Positions 35,601 through 45,844 of a DNA stretch of 64,000 nucleotides are shown in pieces. This DNA comes from Gamarada debralockiae. Taxonomy: Eukaryota; Ascomycota; Leotiomycetes; Helotiales; Hyphodiscaceae. A model generated the notes under the pieces. That model made no database searches and was not told where the DNA came from. It saw nothing but the letters and a program-made list of their open reading frames with translations. The stretch covers positions 1-64,000 of the forward strand of contig NXFV01000537.1 in NCBI GenBank assembly GCA_002803225.1, given 5' to 3'. Both the position numbers and the translations under genes were made by a program. The stretch's first letter is position 1. Each line of letters begins with the position of its first letter.

Positions 35601-36745
35601 TACAGATTGTCGCGGAAAGCCCCTCTCTTACTTCCATGCCACGCGAAAAAGACCAAATATCCTTCCTCATCAGGGTGTTTCTTGATGTATCGCACCTCAC
35701 ATTCACAGAACATCTCTGCTCCCCAATTCCAGGCATCCGCGAGATAATTAACCAGGGTGCTGGACTTGCTCCCGTCATTGACGCCAGTACAGTCCATCCC
35801 TGTCAGGGCTGAAGGGTACATCTCAACTCCCGTGCTGTTGGGACCTCCCTGAAACCGAGTTGTTTGTGGGGGTCTGGAAAAGTTGGCTTCCCAGCCGAGA
35901 GCATGTGCTTGCTTCTCAAGTGTAGTCAACTTCGGAAGTTGAGGCCATTCTTGGGGATATGGCTTGGGTTCAAGAACATCTATTGCGAGATCGTAGTATT
36001 TCCTCAAGGCACCCGGCTTCTGCAATTCCTTCGGCCAGCACTCCAATTCCATGGTCTTGTTGTCGGCTTCCAGGAAGATGTTCGCATTCAGCAAACTCGT
36101 ACCTCCAAGACCATTCCCGACAAATGCGTTCTGACCTTTGCCGACGATGAGATGGTACAATCCTGTCGGGTTACCACCCTCAACCATCGCACCCTTCAAA
36201 ATCCCAGGAGCGAAGTCACCAGAGACATGCATTTGCTTCATCGCATCAATAAATCCACTCGGGTACTCTCCAGGCCATCTCTCCTGCCCTCGCTCAAGTA
36301 GACACACAGATTGACCAGCTCTGGCCATTCTGCTTGCTGCCACACCTCCACCATACCCCGACCCAATGACGACACAGTCATATCCTTTATTCTGCAACAA
36401 TTCCACCGGTCGTGAAATCCTAGGGAATTTTTTGGTATCCGGATCATCAGAATGTGTTCTGATCTTGGCGTGAGCCTTCGATTGCGGCCCACTTGCTTGT
36501 GTCTGGTGCGGGCCAAATGGCGGTATCCGATGCGATTTATTCAGAGGAGGACTGTGACCTCCATTGATAGATCCATCCGAGTTAAGACTTCCAACGGACC
36601 CTGCAATAGAAGCAACAGACGATCCGAGACCCGAATCGGACCTTTGGCTGCCCGGTCTGGCCTTCAATCCATTTGACCCATTCGGTACCTCCAGCCCAGT
36701 AGCGAATGATACGGAGGGCTTCACATTCTCGTCATTGCTCGCCAT
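32644..36745 (-). CDS. Fusion protein: GMC/cholesterol oxidase-like FAD oxidoreductase plus alpha/beta hydrolase
   Basis: Two exons (36745-33201 and 33145-32644, with a 55-bp intron GTATAT...TAG) give 1348 residues. Residues 1-110 are a low-complexity Ser/Gly-rich leader. A Rossmann motif GSGYGGG (128-134) and NGLGGTSLLNANI open a cholesterol-oxidase-like FAD domain that ends with HPIGGACMS and GVNPFATITALAER (about 640-720). A middle region follows, with GYIHVGEGIEGD and TYDFDMKSVNG. The C-terminal third is an alpha/beta hydrolase with SILFIPGASVDQQIF, the nucleophile elbow SHCMGS, LFSGADNKVLSPES and GYGHLDCWMG. The elbow carries Cys1077 where lipases and esterases have Ser. A sterol- or lipid-directed oxidase/hydrolase is inferred; the substrate is unknown. 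The gene is intact, with no signal peptide. Confidence 0.85.
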
Positions 36746-37929
36746 TGTCGATTATGCTACAGCGACACCAAAAGGCGAAGAATGGTGGAGAATCCAGGTG
36801 CGACAAGGCTCCGAAATATGGAAATTCGAGGCTGGTAGGGGTATCGATGAGATTGCGACCGAGTAACAAATCTGCAGGTTGACGGGGAGTACGCGAAATT
36901 ATAAGTAACGAAAAGAAGACACGAAGAAGTATAATTTACGTGAAGAGAAAATGTATGACGGGAGACCAAATGGGACGAACGATGGGCCGAACGCCGTTAA
37001 TAAATGTCAAGATGGCCAAGTCCTGGGCTGACGGCTTGGGAGCTGAGCTCTTTGAAGTAGCCTTTCTGAGGGCTTGTCTCTTCCACGCCAAAACGGGCGA
37101 GGCCCCCGAAATAGTGGTGATTTTCGCAGGCATCTTCAGGCTGCACCATTCAGTAATCGTTAATTGGCCAATCAGGAGTTTCGATGGAGGGTTGTTCCGG
37201 GTGGTCGGCGTCTAGCTGTTGGCTGAGTCGTGGTACAGGGGGCCGGCAGGTGGACCCGGGGAATTTTGCAGCGTGTTTTCTGCTGGGGTTTGTTGGTGAT
37301 ATCTCAGCCGCGCCCGTAAGCAGCAGGGACTTGATAATGGGATTGGAGACTCAGCCCCCCTCCTCCAAGACGGTGACCAATAGATGAATCTTACGTTTCG
37401 TTTTCTGCACATCACGATGCTTCCTTTCATGTGATAATCATCTTTTTCTAGACACCGAGTTTTCTTTTGCTGAGTCGTTCCGTGCGGCATGGAAACGGTG
37501 GGTGTGTTTCTGCAGCTAAGAGCACGGGTGCGTCGGGTGGGGCCTCGCTGTCACTGGTTCGGGTTGTGGCGTTGTATCGAAATTGCATGCCTCCGGGAGC
37601 TTGCCGACTCGGCAAAACCCCCACCCTGCACGGAGACCAGGGAAGTCTGTGAGTGTATTTTGACACATGAGGCTCTTGACAACGTTGAGTCCGGTGACTA
37701 TGGCTTCCGTCGGTTTAATTTGATTATTTGAATGGAATACGTATTCGCACGAAAAGTAATGGGGCGTTTGAACGCTTGGGAGGGGTGAAGATGTACGTTG
37801 AAATGAACAAGTAATTGAGGCCTGAATCGCAAGGCTGTCCGCTTGACCATCCACCCTGATTTCATTTTCAAGGAAGTGAGACTTCCCCTGAGACGTATAT
37901 ATGTTTCAAATAAGCACTTAAAATGAACG
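36746..37929. other. Intergenic, no gene seen
   Basis: The left part should hold the promoter of the fusion-protein gene. Short frames on both strands between 36940 and 37850 have no recognisable similarity and overlap each other. Confidence 0.45.
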
Positions 37930-38760
37930 TCACAAGGTCTGTAGGTCCTCGCCTTCGATTTCTTTGCGGTTGGATGGGCCCGCTCTTTGGGTATCTGCCC
38001 CGACCATGGCCATTTGTCGTATGAGATGTCCTCCATTCGGGTAGGGGAAACTGGTAGAGATGATTAAGAACTCCGTCGTGAGTAATGTGGAAAAGCGGAT
38101 TAGATTGTAGATATCGACGAGAAAGATAGACAGTTTGTATGAGGCCAACGTTGACGAATGCCATAGATGGCAGATGAACGATGCTGTGATCCTCCACCTA
38201 CGTCTCCTGGCACCCGAAAGACCTGCTATGCTGCTCCCACATTCTGAGGCGATGAGCAGTGATGATAGCCATCGGAACATACAAATCGTCCCAATGACGT
38301 TCTTCACCAATCCATTTGGGAACTGGGCTACATGTTCCTCTTTGACACACATATCCAGTCTCTGACGTGCCGTGCGCATCACGATATCCTTGTCGTATTT
38401 GCTTGACCAAAGCTTGTCTCCAACGCTTTCCTTGACCTCCTCAGTGTTGTTACTAGTCCTGTAGGCGCGGAGGAGAGGTTCATGTTCGCAAGTATCGATC
38501 AACCCATGCATATTCGCAATCCGGACATCCCGTTCAAGGATGTCCATGTACTTGCGACTCGAAGAGACTTTATTGAATGTTCCATTTATCACTGACTTTC
38601 ATTGATGAGCTTAAATGGAGGCACCTTACGACTTCCCCTTTTCATTCTGATCAGGCAAGAACTTGTTGACCTCGTCAAAATTGTTGAGTCGCAGGACGCG
38701 CCATACTCTGTTCTCAAGGTCGAGTCAACGGCCAGGTAAAGAATTTTTGCTGAGTTGTCT
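37930..38760 (-). CDS. Uncertain gene or relic, unknown function
   Basis: Two segments look protein-coding. One at about 38750-38635 reads ENRVWRVLRLNNFDEVNKFL and ends at a GTAAGG donor. The other at about 38590-38330 reads RKYMDILERDVRIANMHGLI followed by CEHEPLLRAYRTSNNTEEVK. They do not join cleanly in phase. The remainder of the open frame to 37930 contains hydrophobic stretches (KLSIFLVDIYNLI) and may need further introns. The motifs suggest a fungal multi-pass membrane protein with a soluble N-terminal half, but I do not recognise the family. Either the model is incomplete or the gene is decaying. Confidence 0.35.
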
Positions 38761-38816
38761 GATAGTCTATAGTAGTGTTGAAATGGAGTAGCACTGTGGT
38801 AGGCAAGATAGAAAGT

Positions 38817-39576
38817 CTAGTCCTGATGGTTATGTGGAAGGCTGCCGATGTTGAACTTTTGCGCCGGCATTTCAAACCATTTCAGGCCATCATCATCTGA
38901 AAACGATGTTAGTATCGCAATTTTCAAGTTCAAATTAGAAAACCCACAATTGTCCATCCAGACTCTCGTATCATATCCCTTGCAGGAATCAGCATTTAAT
39001 AGTACCATGCAATGTTAGGACCGGTAGCCAGTCTACGATTCATTAGCAGTTGTGAATGATGTGAAGAGATATTTTAGCTTACCCAATAATTTGCAAAACT
39101 AAAACTCCGGCGACTAAGATGAGTAGAGGTATTGAGCCGAAGAACTCTATCAAACTTTTGTAACTCGGCTTGGGCCTTTTGCTTGTTGGACTGAGGTTCA
39201 AAGCATCGTTGAGCAAGGCTGCCAAGCTAGTAGACAAGCCCGCAATCAAAGCAAACACCGCAGGGGTGACAACCAACATGCCCACGAGCACACTGGCCAC
39301 GGTCTCATCGATATCATACTTATCCGCAAACTGAGGGAACCTGTATGGCTGCGTCCGCCATCTGATGTGGCAGCTGATGATCACCGCAAGTAGGGCATAA
39401 ACGATGATCAGGCCGAGTAACAACCACAGTATACTAGAAACAGTATCAGGGGTTCGTTTACCAAATCGTTCATCGAATCGATCATAGAATTGAGCCCAAC
39501 AACTAGGTTGTTTCGGCGCCGCAGGATTTGAGCCTTGAGCCACGGTGCGGCCGGTTAGGGACAGTTCGCCTTGCAA
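38817..39576 (-). CDS. Putative three-span membrane protein, unresolved ends
   Basis: The main exon (about 39570-39083) has three strongly hydrophobic segments: ILWLLLGLIIVYALLAVI, SVLVGMLVVTPAVFALIAGL and FGSIPLLILVAGVLVLQII. They are separated by a basic loop (SPTSKRPKPSYKSL). It ends at a GTAAGC donor (39082). One acceptor (39032) gives a short tail ending NIAWYY at 38996. Another possibility leads to a later segment containing YDTRVWMDN, spliced over an intron ending TTTTCAG to DDGLKWFEMPAQKFNIGS with a stop at 38817. No ATG opens the main exon, so a 5' exon is missing or was lost. It lies next to the uncertain gene at 37930-38760, and the two could be parts of one decayed locus. The family is not recognised. 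Confidence 0.4.
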
Positions 39577-41320
39577 GGCGAGTTACATGGCCCAGGGTGG
39601 CATCATTCATGGCAGGTCTCAGCTGGGGTTCTACGAGGACATTTCGTTGCTCTTCTGCACGTGTTCCGGCAGCTATTGGGGTTGTCGACAGTGTGATAAT
39701 TGAACGATGCTTTGCCGCACCAGCAAGATGCCTTAGGTTCCCTATCCTAGATAACGGAACAGAAGGAACATTGCCATCTCTTTATCAGAGAAGACGCTCT
39801 ATGTACCGTAGCCTAATTTTTGATGTATGCCAGGTGAAAAACGTTGTAGTAGTCTCGGCAGTGCTATACGCTGTATTCTCGGGAGTTCTCGGATGCCACT
39901 GTATCGGCGCAGATAGAGCATGGGTAACTAGAGCTATTAGAAAAACTTTCCGCTATAGCGTCTAGACAATTCTTTGTACTAACTTTCTATTCCTTATATC
40001 CTCGATAATACAAGTGTCGCGGTCCTCAGCAGCAGATTGAACGAAGCCATTTCGTCGCTAAGTCTCAGTGGACAATCGAGACATATCTTAGAGGACGACA
40101 TCACTAGATTCAAGACCTGAGAGATCATTTGCGAATAGGAAGGTAGACGATTGGGTTCGAGTAGTATAGGTGCGAGCCAGAACATCTCTGACCATTTTCA
40201 CGGCCATAGAGTTATTCCTCCTCTCCGGATTTGAAGACGATATACAAAAGCAACAGCGTCTCTGATGCGTCGCTTGGATGTCGAGAAGACCGTTGCAATT
40301 CTACGACGAAAGAAATAGAAACATAAAAATTTTGTACTGTAGGGATTAAAAGGAATAACAACTTCGAACCTGATTCCTGAGCTTTCGACGCTGCAGTGAC
40401 CTTCGAAGAGTGTTCATGGCGCCGAGTTCCACCCCCGCCAGACTTTTGGGTCATTATTACCGGAGACCTAGCTCGCTCAAGCGACTCTCACATTGCAAAA
40501 TTTACCATTACTGTCGAAGACGTAGCATCTAGAACTTCTAGCTCATGAGCGGAGCTGTGCGGCTGAAATGACAGAATAAGCGTACCAGGCTTTAAAATGG
40601 AAAGATCCGCATTACATTATCTGAACGTCATAGTGACCCAGAAGAACCAAACACAGCAAGAACTAAAGTTTGTGTTGCGCTTCGCGTAACAAAATAAGGC
40701 AAGGAGGACGGTCACGTGATATATGCTTTGGAAGGACGGGACATTCGTCCTTTATCGCCTCCCAGATACCTCCGAAGCCTAAGATACTGTTATACGCAGA
40801 GGATTGGTGGGACTCAAATGGAAGGTAGAGATACAGCAAAAATATCTGGACATCTTTGTCTCCCGTGACTACAACATTGAGCAAGTCGAACGGCGTCCCC
40901 CCGTTGTCCGACGGTGTTCCCCCATTTTGAGTATCACACTCTCTTATCCACTAGGAGATTGTGCTCCCTTTGGCTTTTGAGCGAAGAGGAGAACACTGGT
41001 TCACCTCAAGGGTTTGGGGTGCATCATTGGCTCTCGATGTTTCCCTTCCATACGTTACCGCGGGAGGGCTCTCCCGTTCGTCGCGCAAAGGACACTCGCC
41101 TGTGTTGACCTTGCCAGCTCAAGTCCAACGACACTTGAAAACGATCGGTATGTTGGTGGCTCTTCTCTCGGCCGAAGAAGAACCAAAACAGCACTGCAGC
41201 CAAGTCCACGAAACTTGAGATAAATTGGGCCCCTGATCCTTATCGCTTATCGCCAAAGGACAGTCAGCAAATTTCCCGACTCAACACGCTGACGGTGATA
41301 CAGGCACATCCCCCGTCAAC
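39577..41320. other. Intergenic, no gene supported
   Basis: Minus-strand frames at 40212-40454 and 40663-40884 (opening MLNVVVTGDKDVQIF) could be fragments of a decayed gene but match nothing I can name. The right part, up to the ATG at 41321, should hold the promoter of the reductase gene. Confidence 0.4.
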
Positions 41321-42444
41321 ATGGCCACAACTCTCAATATCTGGACCGCCGTCGGTATTGTGATCGGTGCTTTGGCTATCCTACCTTCGATCATGGGTTT
41401 CTTCGGTAGGAATAAATTCGATGTTAATGGCAAGGTAGTGCTTTCTCCAAATCACCAACCAGCCTCGTTCTAATGTCAATAGACCGTTCTCTTAACAGGT
41501 GCCTCGGAGGGTATGGGCAAGAGTGTCGCGAAGCAATTGGCAGCAAAAGGCGCAAATCTCATTATCGTCTCACGCAATGTTGCAAAGCTAGAGGCTGCTT
41601 TGGCAGAGATCAAGGTAATTGAGTCCCTCGATGAACGCGCCGCAGTCTAACACACTCCCAGGCTTCAGCAACGAATCCCTCAACTCAACGATTCCACTAC
41701 ATCGCCGCCGACCTCTCCGAGGCAGACGCAGCTCCCCTCGTGATAAGGCAAGCGTCGATCTGGAACAATGGCCAATCTCCCGACATTGTATGGTGCATTG
41801 CAGGCTCCTCGTACCCAGCCCTCTTCATCGAAACCTCAACCGCAAAGATGCGACAACAAATGGATGTGAACTACTGGTCCTGCGCCGACATGGCACATGC
41901 GATCCTCACCGAATGGCTTGCGCCTTCCGTGGAGAAGAAGGAACGACACCTCATATTTACGAGCTCCGTCACAGCTTTCATTACCGTTGCTGGATATGCA
42001 CCATATGCGCCGGCCAAAGCAGCGATCAAGAACCTTTCGGACACATTGGCGCAGGAGGTACTGCTGTACGGGGATCATGTGAAGATTCATACTGTGTTCC
42101 CCGGAACAATTCTGAGTCCTGGATTGGAGAATGAGAATAAGACCAAGCCTGCCATCACGTTTATACTTGAGGAGTCGGACCCGGAATATACTCCAGACCA
42201 AGTCGCTCAGAATGCTATTGCGGGGCTGGAGAAGGGCGAATATCTGGTTACCGTGGGATGGCTGGGGGTCTTGATGAGGGGTTGTGCTTGGGGAGGATCG
42301 GCTCGAAACAACTGGGTAATAGACACGGCGACCACCTGGGTAACAAGCATCATCTGGGGTTTTATTGGGAGAGATCTTGATGGGAAAGTTCGAGCTTATG
42401 GGAAAAAACATGGTCATCCGAGCACATATGCGAAGAAGACTTGA
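41321..42444 (+). CDS. TSC10: 3-ketodihydrosphingosine reductase
   Basis: Three exons (41321-41434, 41483-41614, 41662-42444) give 342 residues; both introns are under 50 bp and in phase. An N-terminal hydrophobic segment ([18 protein letters not shown]) anchors the protein in the ER membrane. The NADPH motif TGASEGMG spans 43-50, the catalytic Tyr197/Lys201 lie in [10 protein letters not shown], and a Ser pair sits at 183-184. [18 protein letters not shown] and the C-terminal hydrophobic segment [12 protein letters not shown] fit the Tsc10/KDSR group of short-chain dehydrogenases. The enzyme reduces 3-ketodihydrosphingosine to dihydrosphingosine in sphingolipid synthesis. The intron 1 acceptor was chosen because KTVLLTGAS restores the family sequence. 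No defects are seen. Confidence 0.9.
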
Positions 42445-43299
42445 TGATGGAATGGTGGGACAAAAGCGGCGGAAAGCACTCTGGTAATACTGTACGATAC
42501 CCTTGCTAATATCCATTTCAGAAGCGACAAAAATTGTCCGTATTACCTGCCGTGCCCCGTGTTTGCGTTCCTTGTCTTGAATAGCTTGGATTGTATCTTC
42601 GAAGTCCCCGCACTCGCAGAATTTCCACGGTCTCCAACAATCAAGCATTGGATTTCTTATGTCTTTCATCATAAAGTAATTTCAGGTCCCAGATGAAAGG
42701 CTTGTTGATGCTTGACGAGCTTACCAGCAGCAGGCGCAAGCACGAAGTCAGATGTGATGATGGTTGGGAAAGGCAACCGCCCTCGTTTTGGACTCCATTT
42801 GATATTCACTCTTGACCAGCTCCTCACGTAGCACTGAGGCATATTCAACATTCAGTTCGGAAAATGAGGATACGATAACTGCGCCGCTGGTGAAGTTCTC
42901 AGTCTGCATTTCGTCGATCTTGTTGCCTTTGAGTGCTTTAGAGCTCTCAAACCCCTCTTCCGGGTTGTTATAATCAGCATGTCAACTTTTGAAGAATACA
43001 ATTCCAACTGTGCAGGTTCAACACCCGACTGCTGAAGATATGTCACTTGCTCATTAGAATTCCCAGCCTCCTACAGCCTATTGGCTATTCGAGATAAAAC
43101 ATGTACGTACAGGCTTATGGCTTCAAATTGACGAAATAGTCACGCCGTAGAAGAGCAGGTCAGGGCCGAAAGAAATGCCGCAAGCGAAGCTGATCTTACT
43201 CTAGTGCGGGGGCGCCCACAAAATGACTCTTCAAGAGAACATAGTTCAGGCACCCGCAGTGGATTTGAATCCCAATTGCAATCATTCTGCACAACTACA
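42445..43299. other. Intergenic, no gene seen
   Basis: This holds the 3' flank of the reductase gene and the upstream region of the tannase-like gene. The frame is open upstream of 43300 from a GTG at 43204, but that part has no ATG and does not resemble the tannase family. Confidence 0.45.
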
Positions 43300-45042
43300 A
43301 TGTTCGTCAGAATGAAGCCAAATTCCTCATTTTCAGTCGTGGTTTTGAACCTCCTTGCTCAGGTCGCATACACATCCGGGTCACAATCAGCCTCAGCACG
43401 ATGCACCAGTATCAAGGCCCCCTCCATTCCTGGCGTCGACATAATCTCAGTGACTGGCAAATACACACAAGACTACACATTACCAATTGAGCCAGGATCG
43501 TTCGCCTCAGTAATGACCAACGAGACGGTTTCCGACCTCGAGTTCTGCGATGTCACCATCTACCTCACACATCCTGGAGCAGACGATAATGTCAAACTAT
43601 CGATTTGGCTCCCCCCCGAAGAAAATTGGAACGGTCGCTTTCTGGCGACTGGGGGCGCAGGCTTTGCAACTGGAGTCTTCGACCTTCTCACCGCAAAACC
43701 CGTGAGTCTTGGGTTTGCGGCTGCTTCTACGGATGGCGGACATCAGCAGCACCCTGGAGATGGAAGTTGGGCTTTGAAAGAAGACGGATATATCAACATG
43801 CCATTGCTCAGGAACTTTGCTACGCGATCGTTGTACGAAATGGGAGTCATCGGCAAGGCTGTCACGGAAGGCTTTTATGGAAAACCGCCGCATCATTCGT
43901 ATTGGAATGGGTGTTCGACTGGTGGCAGACAGGGCTATATGATGGCGCAGAAGTATCCGGAGCTTTTTGATGGGATTGTGGCTAATGCGCCTGCGATTCA
44001 TATGACGAAGTTTTTGGTGGCAGAAATGTGGCCTCAGATTGTGATGCAGCAATCTCAGACGCTCATTTCTCCTTGCGTGTTTGAGAGATTCGTCAACATG
44101 ACTCTTGAAGCTTGTGATGAGCTTGACGGGGTTAAGGATGGTGTTATTATGGAACCTTTAGCCTGCGACTTCGACCCCCGCACGATTATTGGGCATGAAG
44201 TGTCTTGCGAAGGGGAAACCGAAGTAATCACAGACACAATCGCTGAAGTTGTCAAGAAGATTGCAGAGGGTCCTAAGAGTCCTACTGGAGAGCATCTCTG
44301 GTACGGCCTTCCACCAAGCACACCATATAAAACACTGGCACGTACCTCCATGGCCAATGGAAAGCGTACCGGAGCTCCATTTCCAATAGCAGAGAATTGG
44401 GTCAAGTACTTGGTACTTCGTGACCCATCCTTCGACTGGACGAAAATGAGCTACGATGATTTCGCATGGGTATTCGCTCAATCGACTGCACGGTTTGGTT
44501 GGCTCACCGACACTGACAACCCCGACCTCACACGCTTCCGTGATGCGGGAGGAAAGTTACTCACCTTCCACGGCATCGCGGACGATTTTATCCCCGTCGG
44601 TGGCACAATTCAATATCGACAAAGAGTTGAAAATGAAATGGGTGGTTTAGAAGCTGTGGATGAGTTCTACCGATTGTTCCTTCCTCCTGGAGTCGGACAT
44701 TGTGGCCTCGGTTCTGGGCCAATACCTGAAGATCCCCTTAGTAGTCTTGTGAACTGGGTTGAGGAAGGCAAGGCCCCGGACTTTCTGCGCGCTTCTACCA
44801 CTGATCATGAAGGCGATCTGGTGGAGAGAGATATCTGCCGGTACCCATACGCGCAACAGTATACTGGCAAAGACGCGAAGAATCCGAGCGGATGGAAATG
44901 TTCGGGGGCTGTTACGGCTGGATTGAGAACTGAAATTGCCAATCTAGATTCTTTGTACTGGGGTATTTCACTACCGGAGAAGTTGAACCCATTGAAATGG
45001 TTCAAGCCTATTTTGGGAAATGGAGAGAAGGACGAACTCTGA
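43300..45042 (+). CDS. Tannase/feruloyl esterase family protein with C-terminal KDEL
   Basis: A single exon gives 580 residues from the ATG at 43300; a second ATG four codons later is equally good. The first 35 residues form a signal peptide (hydrophobic SVVVLNLLAQVA). The mature enzyme shows GATGGAGF-like LATGGAGFATGVFD, the nucleophile Ser206 in NGCSTGGRQGY, acidic residues in GIADDFIPVGG (about 428-429) and His467 in GVGHCGLG. The CS...HC cysteine pair typical of tannases is present. The family cleaves ester bonds of phenolic acids such as gallate or ferulate in plant polyphenols and cell walls. Unusually for a secreted esterase, the last four residues are KDEL, an ER-retrieval-type signal. 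Neighbours are a FAD monooxygenase downstream and a reductase upstream. The gene appears intact. Confidence 0.9.
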   Translation: MFVRMKPNSSFSVVVLNLLAQVAYTSGSQSASARCTSIKAPSIPGVDIISVTGKYTQDYTLPIEPGSFASVMTNETVSDLEFCDVTIYLTHPGADDNVKLSIWLPPEENWNGRFLATGGAGFATGVFDLLTAKPVSLGFAAASTDGGHQQHPGDGSWALKEDGYINMPLLRNFATRSLYEMGVIGKAVTEGFYGKPPHHSYWNGCSTGGRQGYMMAQKYPELFDGIVANAPAIHMTKFLVAEMWPQIVMQQSQTLISPCVFERFVNMTLEACDELDGVKDGVIMEPLACDFDPRTIIGHEVSCEGETEVITDTIAEVVKKIAEGPKSPTGEHLWYGLPPSTPYKTLARTSMANGKRTGAPFPIAENWVKYLVLRDPSFDWTKMSYDDFAWVFAQSTARFGWLTDTDNPDLTRFRDAGGKLLTFHGIADDFIPVGGTIQYRQRVENEMGGLEAVDEFYRLFLPPGVGHCGLGSGPIPEDPLSSLVNWVEEGKAPDFLRASTTDHEGDLVERDICRYPYAQQYTGKDAKNPSGWKCSGAVTAGLRTEIANLDSLYWGISLPEKLNPLKWFKPILGNGEKDEL

Positions 45043-45844
45043 GAAGTTGCTGCAAGACCATACAATCCTGGGCTGTATGATTAGTTGGACAAGAGTAATC
45101 CCGACTGAGATACGCAATCAGCATGCCACATGCTGTAAAAACCCCGCACAACGATTCCAGATATATTGCTCAATATTGTCGTTCGAGGTCAATACTCTCA
45201 CTATTCAAAATCTCGTCAATCTACGCGAGACTCTTGTGTGCATTGTGGAATATATTCCCGGAGCAACTCCGCCGGAAAATCCCCGCTCCTCACTCTCCTA
45301 AAATCTCACGTGCGTCAATAACGTCAGCATGCACGAAACTGTCGTCCACTTCTGACTTGCCTCGTAAGTGGTATGCATTTCGTAAATTTCGTACTAATCA
45401 TCCAATCAGGACTTTGCTAGAAAGCAGAGCTAGAAGTGTGGTTTGTCGCCTGCGTCCCTTCAGCTAGGGAAATTCGGTATCTGGACTGATACACTCTTGA
45501 CTTTGAGATACGAGTACTTGTTTTATAAATCATACATGGATGGCCCCTCTTGGTAAAAGCTTTTCATGTTCTATTTTGTTGGCAGGTCTAGGAGATACAA
45601 TGATATCTGGAGAAGGCCGAAGAGCTGGGGAAGTCCGAAGAGCTGGAGAAGGCCGAGAACCTGGAGTTAAGCTGTAGATATAAGGGAAGGGTTGAACTTC
45701 ATTGGAACGGGTAGAGATTTTGAATTGAACCTCTTTAAGCCTATTTTGGACTAGCGCCATATGCACCTCAGTATCAGGGTACTCATAACGACATATTTGA
45801 CTTGGTGATAAGTTTTAAAACGTATCAATCTCATTGTTGGGATC
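45043..45844. other. Intergenic between tannase and monooxygenase genes
   Basis: No gene is seen in this 802-bp spacer between two plus-strand genes. It contains an 18-bp minisatellite at 45607-45666, about 180 bp before the monooxygenase ATG. Confidence 0.5.
45607..45666. repeat. 18-bp minisatellite, 3.3 copies
   Basis: Units CTGGAGAAGGCCGAAGAG (607-624), CTGGGGAAGTCCGAAGAG (625-642) and CTGGAGAAGGCCGAGAAC (643-660) are followed by a partial CTGGAG. The repeat lies in the upstream region of the FAD monooxygenase gene. Confidence 0.85.

Noticed and set aside
43204..43299. N-terminal extension of the tannase-like gene from a GTG
   Set aside because: Fungal genes start at ATG; the ATG at 43300 directly precedes a good signal peptide.
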